From the NCBI GenBank assembly GCA_021372245.1, contig JAJFUV010000135.1, positions 1 to 64,000 on the forward strand: a stretch of DNA of 64,000 nucleotides, written 5' to 3'. Below are positions 34,755-42,880 of this stretch, one piece after another (within the stretch, counting starts at the first letter, position 1; every line of letters starts with the position of its first letter). The notes beneath the pieces were generated by a model. The model was not told the DNA's origin, made no database searches, and worked only from the letters and a program-made list of their open reading frames with translations. This DNA comes from Terriglobales bacterium (GTDB lineage Bacteria > Acidobacteriota > Terriglobia > Bryobacterales > Bryobacteraceae). The position numbers and the translations under genes were made by a program.

Positions 34755-36740
34755 ATGAATGCCATGACAAATTTCCTCCGACGTCTCTCGCTAGGGATAG
34801 TCTTGATTTGCCTGGTTTCCGCCATTTTGCTCGTGTCCGACTGGAACCGGAGGTCGGCGGGCAAGCAGAAGTTACCCCGCGTTGCCCTCTTTCAGTTTGC
34901 CAGCCGTCCCTTGCTAGATGAGGGTTCTGCCGGGGTCATCGAGGCCTTGAAGAGCCGCGGATTTGTTCCGGGCCAGAGCATCCAGATCGATCGTTACAAT
35001 TCCGAAAACGATCTTCCCACCGCCAACAGTATCTCGCGGGCTATCGTTGACGGGGGTTACGACCTGGCTATTACTGTCAGTACTCCCTGCTTGCAGTCAT
35101 TTGCCGCCGCCAACAAAGCCGGCAAGGTGACTCACGTCTTTGGCTTGGTCACCGACCCGTTTGCCAGCGGAGTGGGCCTCGACCGCGAGCACCCGGATGT
35201 GCACCCCCGCCACCTCGTCGGGATCGGGACGTTCCAGCCGGTACGCGACGCTCTCACTTACGCCAAAAGATCCTTCCCGGCGCTGCGCCGCGTGGGAACG
35301 GTTTGGAACCCGGCCGAAGCCTGTTCGGAAGCTTGCATGAGGGTGGCGCGAAGGACTTGCAAGGAACTGGGCATAGAACTCTTGGAGGCGCAATCCGAAA
35401 GTTCCACGGGTGTCGCGGAGGCGACGAACTCGGTAGTATCCAGGGGTGTCGAGGCGATCTTCATCGGCGGCGACAACACCGTGGAGATGTCCATCAAGTC
35501 CGTAATCAGGGCCGCTGATGAAGGCCGTATCCCGGTCATTGGTTGCGCGCCGGGACACGCGGAACTGGGTGCTTTGATCGGTCTGGGAGCAGACTACTTC
35601 GAGGTCGGCCGGACCGAAGGAGAGATAGCGGCTGACGTGCTCGCCGGCAAGGATCCCGCCAAGATACGCATCGGTGACGTGATGCCGCAGAAACTTGCGC
35701 TCAACCTTTCCGTGATCTCCCGGCTGCGGAACCGCTGGTCGGTTCCCCAGGACGTAGTGGATCGGGCCGTCATTCGCATCGAACCTGATGGCCGGCGTTG
35801 GGAGAAAGGCCGGACGGCGCCGGCTGCCGCGCAGGCTTCGGGCCCCATCGCAAAGAAGTGGAAGATTCACCTGATCGAGCTCATCAACGCGCCGTCCATC
35901 GATGAGACACGCGACGGCATCCGCCAGGGCCTCAAGGAGGCCGGCCTGATGGAAGGGCGCGACTATGAGCTGAAAGTCGGCAATGCGCAAGGAGATCTCC
36001 CCACTCTCAGCGGCCTGGTCGACGCGGCCATTACACAACAGGCTGATATGGTCTACACCATCACCACACCGGCCTTACAGACGGCCATGCGGAAGATCCA
36101 GGACCGCCCGGTGTTGTTCGCGCTGGCGCTCGATCCGTTGCTGGTAGGGGATCGCGGCACGCACGACAAGCATCGCCCAAACGTGGCGGGCGTTTACGAC
36201 CGCAGCCCGTTCGAAGAGATGCTGAAGCTCGTTCGCGAGTGCCTCCCGAAAGCTCGCTCAATTGGCACGCTCTATGCCCCGTCCGAATCCAACTCGGTTC
36301 AGTTTCGCGCCGAGTTGGAGAAGGCCGCGAGGACAGCCGGGCTGCAACTTGTGGCGCTCTCCTCCAACTCCGCGACCGAGGCAGCGGATGCAGCCGCCGC
36401 CCTGACCCAACGCGGCATCGACGCTATTTGCCAGATCAACGACAATCTGCACGGCGCGGCGTTCCCGGCCATCGTGGCTGCGGCGCGCCGGGCCAAGTTG
36501 CCGGTGTTCAGCTTCAGCACGGGCCAGATCTCGCAAGGCGCCGCCGTCGTGCTCTCCAACGACCACTTCGATGGCGGCCGGGAGTCTGCGCTGATCGCCG
36601 CGCGGGTGATGCGCGGCGAAAGCCCCTCGTCGTTCCCCTACCGCGGGATCGCGAAAACCCGCCTTCTCATCAACCGCGAAGCCGCCTCGCTCGCCCGGTT
36701 GACTATTCCGGAATCCGTCGCGCGCCGCGCCGAAAAGTAG
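34755..36740 (+). CDS. Tandem (two-domain) membrane-anchored ABC_sub_bind protein
   Basis: The 661-aa protein contains two complete substrate-binding domains. The N-terminal anchor LSLGIVLICLVSAILLVSDW (no lipobox Cys) matches those of the proteins at 17066-18145 and 18165-19157. Domain 1 (about 40-345) is closest to the 17066 protein (RVALFQFAS, ENDLPTANSISR, ITVSTPCLQ). A linker of about 25 residues rich in Ala/Gly/Pro is followed by domain 2 (about 370-655), which is closest to the 18165 protein (IGTLYAPSESNSVQ, ISQGAAVVLSNDHFDGGRES, LLINREAA). It looks like a fusion of the two single-domain types. It is transcribed divergently from the receptor genes. It could present two ligands to one transporter or act as a sensor co-receptor; both ideas are inference. 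Confidence 0.9.
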   Translation: MNAMTNFLRRLSLGIVLICLVSAILLVSDWNRRSAGKQKLPRVALFQFASRPLLDEGSAGVIEALKSRGFVPGQSIQIDRYNSENDLPTANSISRAIVDGGYDLAITVSTPCLQSFAAANKAGKVTHVFGLVTDPFASGVGLDREHPDVHPRHLVGIGTFQPVRDALTYAKRSFPALRRVGTVWNPAEACSEACMRVARRTCKELGIELLEAQSESSTGVAEATNSVVSRGVEAIFIGGDNTVEMSIKSVIRAADEGRIPVIGCAPGHAELGALIGLGADYFEVGRTEGEIAADVLAGKDPAKIRIGDVMPQKLALNLSVISRLRNRWSVPQDVVDRAVIRIEPDGRRWEKGRTAPAAAQASGPIAKKWKIHLIELINAPSIDETRDGIRQGLKEAGLMEGRDYELKVGNAQGDLPTLSGLVDAAITQQADMVYTITTPALQTAMRKIQDRPVLFALALDPLLVGDRGTHDKHRPNVAGVYDRSPFEEMLKLVRECLPKARSIGTLYAPSESNSVQFRAELEKAARTAGLQLVALSSNSATEAADAAAALTQRGIDAICQINDNLHGAAFPAIVAAARRAKLPVFSFSTGQISQGAAVVLSNDHFDGGRESALIAARVMRGESPSSFPYRGIAKTRLLINREAASLARLTIPESVARRAEK

Positions 36741-36749
36741 CAGCTTAGG

Positions 36750-37403
36750 CTAGCTCCAAAACTTGAGGTAGGGCTGGGGATCGGGAAAGTCCTGCTGCAA
36801 CGAGCTACACGCGGCAGGGGGGCCATATCCGTCGAGTTCGTGGAAACGCTCCAGCAGGATTTCGTGGAACAAGCCCGACCGAATGCACTGCACGTGCAGG
36901 TGCGGATGCCAGTTGCCATTGTCTGGTGGGCCGCCTACCTCAGTGAAGACTTCGCCAGGCTCCAGGGCCTGGCCGGGACGCACTTCCACGTTCTGCAGGT
37001 GGGCATAGATCAACACCAGCCCTTCGGTGGCGAGGAAGACGCGTGTTCCCCAGCCGCCGTCGCGGTCGGGGTCATGGTCAACCAGTATGACTTTGGCCGG
37101 AATATCCACCGCTACCCGAGTCCCTTGTGGGACCGTGCAATCGACACCCAGGTGCAGGAAGTTCCCGGTAGCCTTCAGATAGCTTTCGCGCAACAGATGG
37201 CTGCGGTCTTCCAGATAGCCGCCACAAGACCACACTACGCCGCAACGTCTGTGAACCTCGTCCATCATGCGCTGGCAGACGGTGGGGTCCAGAAGCGGGT
37301 TCCCCTCTCCGGCGAACAAATCGGGATGCTCGAGGTTCCAGCGGACTGCCTCGGCATCCAGATTCACGTAACAGTATGTCTGGCCCCGCAACTCGGGAAA
37401 CAT
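36750..37403 (-). CDS. M23/LytM-type metallopeptidase-like protein
   Basis: The protein is 217 aa. Metal-binding residues of the LytM fold are visible: HLGVD (the HxxxD motif), an HLQ segment and the late HPHLHVQ motif with its catalytic HxH. Family members cleave peptidoglycan cross-bridges. Here there is no signal peptide or membrane segment, so either export is unconventional or the domain has another role. The start codon overlaps the upstream stop (TGATG), so it is translationally coupled to the RsbW-GNAT protein. The coupling of a cell-wall-type hydrolase to a partner switch is unusual. Confidence 0.8.
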   Translation of the reverse strand: MFPELRGQTYCYVNLDAEAVRWNLEHPDLFAGEGNPLLDPTVCQRMMDEVHRRCGVVWSCGGYLEDRSHLLRESYLKATGNFLHLGVDCTVPQGTRVAVDIPAKVILVDHDPDRDGGWGTRVFLATEGLVLIYAHLQNVEVRPGQALEPGEVFTEVGGPPDNGNWHPHLHVQCIRSGLFHEILLERFHELDGYGPPAACSSLQQDFPDPQPYLKFWS

Positions 37404-38899
37404 CAGATCGTGCTGACCGGATCGAGCGCCCGGATGTACGCCAAAAGTTCCTTGGCCACCTCAGAATACGCCGCAATCTTGCTGTAGTCGAGATCGACGT
37501 TGTTCAGATACTGCAGGATCAGGGTGTCGCCAACGCGTGCGCACGGCAGGATACCGGCGAAGAAGAAACCCAGCTTTTCGAATTCCTGCGTCAGGAAGAA
37601 GGTGGCCGGATCCTCCAGATTCAGGAACAGGTTGATAGCCGCTACCTGCTGAAGGCAGAATCCACGGAGCAGTTTGCGAACCTCCTGGACTACACCTTCG
37701 CCATAGCGGGCCACGAAGATCTCGGCGCAGCCTTCGGCCGGGTTGACACTACTCAGAACTTTCGGTTCGCCGGTTACCGGCGGCTGTAACGCTGGCGTTT
37801 CAAACTCGTGCTCCGCGCCCAAGGTGCGATAGAGCTTGGCCACCATGTCGCGATGATGGGCCGGCGGGTATAACGTCAGGGATCGGGGCGTTTCCATGTA
37901 CCTGAAGGCCAGTACCACGCTAATGCGCTGCGATGGGTCCCCAGGGATGCCTTTGAATTTCCAGCTTCTCGGGCTGGTAGCCAGCAGGATGCCGATGTCG
38001 TTGAAGCCCCCCCGCACCAGGGCCTTCTGAGTAAAGACGTGGTTGGCGACCGCGTAGGCATAGACTCCGGCGAACTCGCGGGATTTCCGTGTGGTGACGA
38101 GGAAATCGTTGAGTCTGGTGAGAGCTCCGTGCCCGCGGTACTCCACGTTCACAAAGGCGAACGTCAGTTCAGCGATGCGGTCCTCCGGGTACTGGTACAG
38201 GAGCGCGGCATGGCCCATGAACACGTTGCCCTCGGTGACCGCCACCGCGGAGATCATGTCACCTTTCCGGTTCAACTCCACCAGGCGCTCCGGGTAATAG
38301 ATGTGGTCGTCAAAGAAGGTATACCCGTGCGATTTGTAAGCGCATCGGGAGATCTCGATGGCTTCCTCCTCCCGCATGAGCCGCACGCTGTAATTGATCT
38401 TCTCCGTAATTGCGGCGGGTTCTGCGATGGGATGCGGTTCGACAACCGTTGTTTCGCCGGGGGCCTCGGCCAAATACTTGACAAGGTGCGTCTCCTTGCC
38501 AAGGGGACCGAGGTTGTGGAACGAGCACTCGTCCATCATGGTCTTCATCAGGAAGACGCCCATGCCGGCCGACTCGCCCGGCCGGTACTTGGGTATGTGG
38601 GTAGGATCGAAAGGCATGCCCGTTTCATGGATGATGATCCGGATGCCACCCGGAAGCCGTTCGCAGATGATATCGAAGGTCCGGCTTTCTTCGGCGTCAT
38701 AGCCGTGCTGCATCACATTGGTGACGGCTTCTTCCACGGCCAGTTCGATCTGGCTCAGGCTGGGGCCCTCAAAGCCGAACTGGGTGGCCGATCCCCGGAC
38801 GAACGACTGCGCCAAGGGCAAGTACGGCATCTCGTTGGGCAGGGTCAGCTTCAGCGACGCTGACCGCGGTTCGGCAACGGCGGCATCAGCGTGGCTCAA
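37403..38899 (-). CDS. RsbW-like ATP-binding domain fused to a GNAT acetyltransferase-like domain
   Basis: The protein is 498 aa. I use TTG 38899, which has GGAGG six bases upstream and overlaps the STAS gene by 14 bp; the frame to 39028 adds non-conserved sequence. Residues about 10-140 are an HATPase_c_2 anti-sigma-type domain (LAVEEAVTNVMQHGYD, HETGMPFDP, AGMGVFLMKTMMD). Residues about 165-330 look like a GNAT N-acetyltransferase (MREEEAIEISRCAYKSHGY, AFVNVEYRGHGALTRLNDF). Residues about 330-498 form a further region that may be a second degenerate GNAT-like domain. It likely phosphorylates or binds the STAS protein encoded just upstream, perhaps controlling acetyltransferase activity. Confidence 0.82.
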   Translation of the reverse strand: MSHADAAVAEPRSASLKLTLPNEMPYLPLAQSFVRGSATQFGFEGPSLSQIELAVEEAVTNVMQHGYDAEESRTFDIICERLPGGIRIIIHETGMPFDPTHIPKYRPGESAGMGVFLMKTMMDECSFHNLGPLGKETHLVKYLAEAPGETTVVEPHPIAEPAAITEKINYSVRLMREEEAIEISRCAYKSHGYTFFDDHIYYPERLVELNRKGDMISAVAVTEGNVFMGHAALLYQYPEDRIAELTFAFVNVEYRGHGALTRLNDFLVTTRKSREFAGVYAYAVANHVFTQKALVRGGFNDIGILLATSPRSWKFKGIPGDPSQRISVVLAFRYMETPRSLTLYPPAHHRDMVAKLYRTLGAEHEFETPALQPPVTGEPKVLSSVNPAEGCAEIFVARYGEGVVQEVRKLLRGFCLQQVAAINLFLNLEDPATFFLTQEFEKLGFFFAGILPCARVGDTLILQYLNNVDLDYSKIAAYSEVAKELLAYIRALDPVSTI

Positions 38900-39218
38900 G
38901 GGCCGCCTCCACGGAATCATAAACCTTGAAGAGGGCCGAGAAACCGGCCATTTCGATGACGTCCTTGACGGTACCGCGCAAACCACTGAAACCAAGGACC
39001 CCGCCAACTGACTGGATCGTCTTACCAACCAGAAGGATAGCCCGGAGTCCGGCGCTGCTTATATACTCCACACCCTCAAGATCCAGTAACGCTTTCCGCG
39101 TGTCAGGTTTGATGCACTGCTGGCACGTCTTCTCGAATTCCGGCGACGTGATGGCGTCCAGGCGGCCGTCAACACGGAGCACCACAGCATCGCCGGCATA
39201 GTTCGATGTTATCGTCAT
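38886..39218 (-). CDS. STAS-domain anti-sigma factor antagonist
   Basis: This is a 110-aa SpoIIAA/RsbV-type STAS protein. I start at ATG 39218, preceded by GGGGGAGC; a longer frame to 39431 crosses the likely promoter. The phosphorylation-site region is LEGVEYISSAGLRAILLVG. It is the first gene of a three-gene unit with the RsbW-GNAT fusion and the M23-like protein. It is related to the STAS gene at 22240, which raises the chance of cross-talk with either PP2C phosphatase in the window. Confidence 0.92.
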   Translation of the reverse strand: MTITSNYAGDAVVLRVDGRLDAITSPEFEKTCQQCIKPDTRKALLDLEGVEYISSAGLRAILLVGKTIQSVGGVLGFSGLRGTVKDVIEMAGFSALFKVYDSVEAALEPR

Positions 39219-39252
39219 TGTGCTCCCCCGTAACCTTGGAATTACGAGACCG

Positions 39253-39281
39253 ATTATATGCCGCTGGTGCTCATCCGGCAA
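39253..39281 (-). promoter_or_regulatory. Candidate sigma-70 promoter for the STAS/RsbW-GNAT/M23 unit
   Basis: On the minus strand, -35 TTGCCG (39276-39281, four of six matches) and a perfect -10 TATAAT (39253-39258) are separated by 17 bp. Transcription starting near 39246 would give a leader of about 28 nt before ATG 39218. Confidence 0.5.
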
Positions 39282-39414
39282 TAAGAAAGCGAAAGTGTAT
39301 GAACCGCGTCCCGCCGCATCGTCCGCAACACAGCAATCCGCCGGCTGAGGGCCGGGTAAAGGTCCAAGTATCCGTGAACTTGATTCAGAGTTACACTTAC
39401 TTAACTGTCCGGAC

Positions 39415-39423
39415 TGGTATACT
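39415..39423 (+). promoter_or_regulatory. Candidate extended -10 promoter for the GPP34-oxidoreductase gene
   Basis: TGGTATACT fits an extended -10 element (TGn followed by TATACT). No good -35 is seen 16-18 bp upstream, as is common for extended -10 promoters. The predicted start near 39430 leaves a leader of about 42 nt before ATG 39472. Confidence 0.35.
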
Positions 39424-39471
39424 GACGCCAAACAGGATGCGCTCCAGCTCTTTTCAGAGTGAGTTCATGCG

Positions 39472-42381
39472 ATGAGTAAGCAGCTCTCTTTTTCCGAAGA
39501 ACTGATCTTACTGATGGTGGACGACAGCACTGGGCACCTGCGTCCTCTTCCCGAAAAGATCCTTGCGAGCGCGCTGGGAGGCGCTTTTTTGCTTGAGTTG
39601 GCTTTCGCCGGCCGTATCGACAACGATGCCGAAAGCGTTTTTCTGGTGGACACTGCCCAGACGGACAACGCGGTGCTGGATGCCGTACTGGAAGACCTTG
39701 CGGCGGAAGGTTCCCCGCTCTCTTTGGCGCGCGCACTGACTCTGGCGTGCACAGAGGCTCCCGCCGGCGTGAAGTTCGTGTTGGACAACCTCATCGCAGG
39801 CGGCACGCTCCGCGAGATTTCGGCGCCGGAATGTCCAGCCGACAAGCGCCGCTACCAGAATACCGATCCGCGCGTCGTGGAGGACCTACGCCAGCGTGTG
39901 CGCCAGCTTGTACTGTCCGCGGACGCGCTCCCCGATCCCCGCGATGTCGTGTTGCTCGGCCTGGTGGAGGCTTGTGAGTTAGCCCCTCAGCTCTTCAGGC
40001 CGCAGGAATTGTCGTCGTCGGCTGAGCGCCTCCGCCGGCTGGCCGGCCTGGAGTTTTTCAACCAGGCTGTGTTCGCCGCGTTACGCAGTTTTCAGGAGGC
40101 ACCGTACGAGCAGATCGCCGAATGGCTGATCGGCACGCGCTACGAGACGCCGCGCGTGGTAGCGGGGGGGCGCGAGGCTGTCCTGGCCGCTATAACGAGG
40201 ATCTATGAGGAAGCTGGCTGGATGCGTGGCTCAGCGGCACTCACGAGAATCAATCAAGTAAACGGATTTGACTGTCCTGGCTGCTCCTGGCCGCATCTGG
40301 GGGACAAGCGCAGCCGTTTCGAATTCTGTGAGAACGGTGCCAAGGCGCTGGCATCGGAAGCGACCCTCCAGCGTATTGGTGCCGAGTTCTTCCAACGCTG
40401 GACTCTCGCCGAGTTGGCGGACCAGCCCAACGAGTGGTTGGAACGGCAGGGACGGTTGATGCAGCCACTTTTGCAGCGCCCCGGCGCGGCGCATTATGGG
40501 GCGATCACCTGGGAAGCGGCATTCGACATCATCGCCAGAGAGCTGAATAATCTGAATGCGCCCGATGAGGCCGCCTTCTATGTGTCGGGCCGCACCAGCA
40601 ACGAGGCGTCTTTTCTGCTACAGCTCTTTGCCCGGCAGTTTGGCACTAATAATCTGGCCGGAAGCGCCAACCTCTGTCACGAGGCTTCGGGGATGGCCTT
40701 GCAGCAGGTGCTGGGCTCCGGCAAGGGGACGGTGCAACTGGAAGACCTGGAACACTCCGACCTCGTGCTCATCTTTGGTCACAACCCCGGATCGAACCAT
40801 GCCCGTATGCTGGAGACTCTCCAGCAAACTGTCCGAAACGGCGGCCGGATCGTAGCCATCAATCCGCTCCCCGAAGCGGGACTGATCGGTTTCGCCAACC
40901 CGCACGAGGTCCTGGGGATACTGGGCCGAAGCACATCCCTGGCAGCGCGGCGCCTGCCGGTGCATATCAACGGGGACCTGGCACTGGTCAAAGGCGTGAT
41001 CAAGGCCGTCCTGGATGAGGAGTCGCGCGCGCCGGGCACTGTGCTCGACCACGATTTCATCCGGCGCTACACGACGGGGTTTGAATCGATGCAAGCCGCG
41101 CTGGCCGGCATCAGTCGCGAACGGATCGAGGCGCAGAGCGGCATTGCGTGGGCACAAATCCAGGAACTGGCGGGCTGGTACATCGAAGCGCGCTCTGTTG
41201 TGGCCGATTGGGGCCTCGGTATCACACAGCAGAGCAATGGCGTGGCCACGATCCGCGAGATCGTCAATCTTTTGCTGCTGCGCGGAAACCTTGGCAGGCC
41301 CGGCGCGGGAGTCTGTCCCGTGCGCGGGCACAGCAATGTTCAGGGCAACCGCACCATGGGAATCGGTGTTCGTATGTCCGTCGAGTTCCTTGACGCACTG
41401 GGCACCGCTTTTGACTTCCAACCGCCTCGCCACACGGGCCTGGGAGCCATCGATGCCCTCCAAGCCATGCACTCGGGCAACGTGAAAGTCTTCATCTCCA
41501 TGGGAGGTAACCTCCTGTCTGCAGCGCCGGACGCCGGATTCGTGGCGGAAGCGATGCGGCGATGCCGGCTGACAGTGATGGTTTCCACCAAGTTGAACCG
41601 GAATCACGCCGTCACAGGTGAGCAGGCGCTCATCCTGCCGTGCTTGAGCCGGAGCGAGATGGATCGGTGCGATGGCGTCGAGCAGTGGCTAACCGTGGAA
41701 GACACCACGGGACACGTCCACCGGTCCCACGGCTGTCTAGAACCGGCCGGCCCGGAACTGCGTGGCGAGCCCTGGATCGTCGCCGCGATGGCCCGAGCCG
41801 TGCTCGGGGATCGTTCCCGGGTGCCGTGGAGCCGGTTGGGTTCAGACTACCGGTTGATTCGAGAGGAGATCGCCCGCGTTGTTCCAGACTTTGCGGACTT
41901 TAACCGCCGTGTAATGGAGCCCGGAGGTATGTGCCTTTCCAATCCTGCCCGAGAGCGTCGCTTCAACCTGCCCGGTGGCCGGGCCCGGTTCACGGTACAA
42001 ACAATGGACGAAGGGCGCCTCGCATCCGGTCAATTCCTCCTGACGACGCTGCGGAGCCACGATCAATTCAACACCGCGGTTTTCGGCCTGAACGACCGTT
42101 ATAGGGGGATACGCGGCGAGCGGCGCGTGGTGTTCATGAATCCCCAGGACATGCAGCAACTGGGGATTGTTCCGGAGCAGTTGGTTGACTTGGCAGGCGT
42201 GGAACCAGGGCGGCCAAGGTGGGGCCGGGGCTTCCACGCGATACCTTACAATATTCCCCGCGCCTGCGCAGCCGCTTATTTCCCGGAAGCGAACACCGTC
42301 ATTCCGATCTGGAATGTTGATCCCGAAAGTGGTACGCCTGCGAGTAAAGCGGTACCCATAACCATCCGGCCTGCCGGATAG
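39472..42381 (+). CDS. GPP34 (GOLPH3-like) domain fused to FdhF/YdeP-type molybdopterin oxidoreductase
   Basis: The protein is 969 aa. Residues about 5-210 match the GPP34 (GOLPH3/Vps74-like) pattern: LSFSEELILLMVDDSTGHL, ALGGAFLLELAFAGRID and the helical region ending DVVLLGLVEACEL. From about 225 it is a YdeP/FdhF-like oxidoreductase, with the family start LTRINQVNGFDCPGCSWP (Cys268, Cys271), FCENGAKA, NLCHEASG (Cys402), DLVLIFGHNPGSNH, RGHSNVQGNRTMG and a C-terminal molybdopterin-dinucleotide domain (TTLRSHDQFNT). YdeP proteins are normally about 760 aa, so the extra length is the GPP34 part. There is no Tat signal, so it is cytoplasmic or membrane-peripheral. The substrate is unknown. The reading frame is continuous across the junction. 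Confidence 0.87.
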   Translation: MSKQLSFSEELILLMVDDSTGHLRPLPEKILASALGGAFLLELAFAGRIDNDAESVFLVDTAQTDNAVLDAVLEDLAAEGSPLSLARALTLACTEAPAGVKFVLDNLIAGGTLREISAPECPADKRRYQNTDPRVVEDLRQRVRQLVLSADALPDPRDVVLLGLVEACELAPQLFRPQELSSSAERLRRLAGLEFFNQAVFAALRSFQEAPYEQIAEWLIGTRYETPRVVAGGREAVLAAITRIYEEAGWMRGSAALTRINQVNGFDCPGCSWPHLGDKRSRFEFCENGAKALASEATLQRIGAEFFQRWTLAELADQPNEWLERQGRLMQPLLQRPGAAHYGAITWEAAFDIIARELNNLNAPDEAAFYVSGRTSNEASFLLQLFARQFGTNNLAGSANLCHEASGMALQQVLGSGKGTVQLEDLEHSDLVLIFGHNPGSNHARMLETLQQTVRNGGRIVAINPLPEAGLIGFANPHEVLGILGRSTSLAARRLPVHINGDLALVKGVIKAVLDEESRAPGTVLDHDFIRRYTTGFESMQAALAGISRERIEAQSGIAWAQIQELAGWYIEARSVVADWGLGITQQSNGVATIREIVNLLLLRGNLGRPGAGVCPVRGHSNVQGNRTMGIGVRMSVEFLDALGTAFDFQPPRHTGLGAIDALQAMHSGNVKVFISMGGNLLSAAPDAGFVAEAMRRCRLTVMVSTKLNRNHAVTGEQALILPCLSRSEMDRCDGVEQWLTVEDTTGHVHRSHGCLEPAGPELRGEPWIVAAMARAVLGDRSRVPWSRLGSDYRLIREEIARVVPDFADFNRRVMEPGGMCLSNPARERRFNLPGGRARFTVQTMDEGRLASGQFLLTTLRSHDQFNTAVFGLNDRYRGIRGERRVVFMNPQDMQQLGIVPEQLVDLAGVEPGRPRWGRGFHAIPYNIPRACAAAYFPEANTVIPIWNVDPESGTPASKAVPITIRPAG

Positions 42382-42437
42382 GTTGTCGGCTTCCGAATAC
42401 CTCGGTCCTGCCGATCTCTCGTCGTGTGACGCAGGAG

Positions 42438-42791
42438 TTACTTTCTCAAGTAAGCATCCTCGCCGCGAATCCAGTCCAGCCGTCCTGGTGCGAACAGGTC
42501 TATGGCGACGCAGTCTTCGATCGCGACGAACTTGTGCGCGGTGTTGGATGGAATCCGGATCACCTGCCCAGCGGCGATCAGCTTTTCCTCGCCGCCGATC
42601 GAGAGGCGAGCTTTCCCTTGTTCGAGCAGAAGAAACTCCTCGCTGATGTGGTGGTGCTCCGCCACGACGACGCCCGCCTCGATGCATATGCGGGCGACTG
42701 TCATGTTCTCACCGTAAATCACCTGCCGCGTAAGTTGAGGGGTCATCTGCTCTGCTGCAATCTGGCTCCATTCGTAGATCGCAATTGCCAT
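42438..42791 (-). CDS. Small cupin-domain protein
   Basis: The 117-aa protein is a single cupin barrel with the metal-binding motifs EHHHISEEFLLLEQG and PSNTAHKFVAIED (His, His, Glu, then His). It is the size of stand-alone cupins that act as isomerases, dioxygenases or sugar-binding regulators, and the exact function cannot be told. It is encoded 89 bp downstream of the alcohol dehydrogenase gene in the same direction. Confidence 0.85.
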   Translation of the reverse strand: MAIAIYEWSQIAAEQMTPQLTRQVIYGENMTVARICIEAGVVVAEHHHISEEFLLLEQGKARLSIGGEEKLIAAGQVIRIPSNTAHKFVAIEDCVAIDLFAPGRLDWIRGEDAYLRK

Positions 42792-42880
42792 ATCAGTCTC
42801 CTCATTACAATGCTCAGCACGAATCGAACGGTCTCCATCGGAGCTACCGTTGGTTCACGGAATTGTCTGGAACTTGTCAA

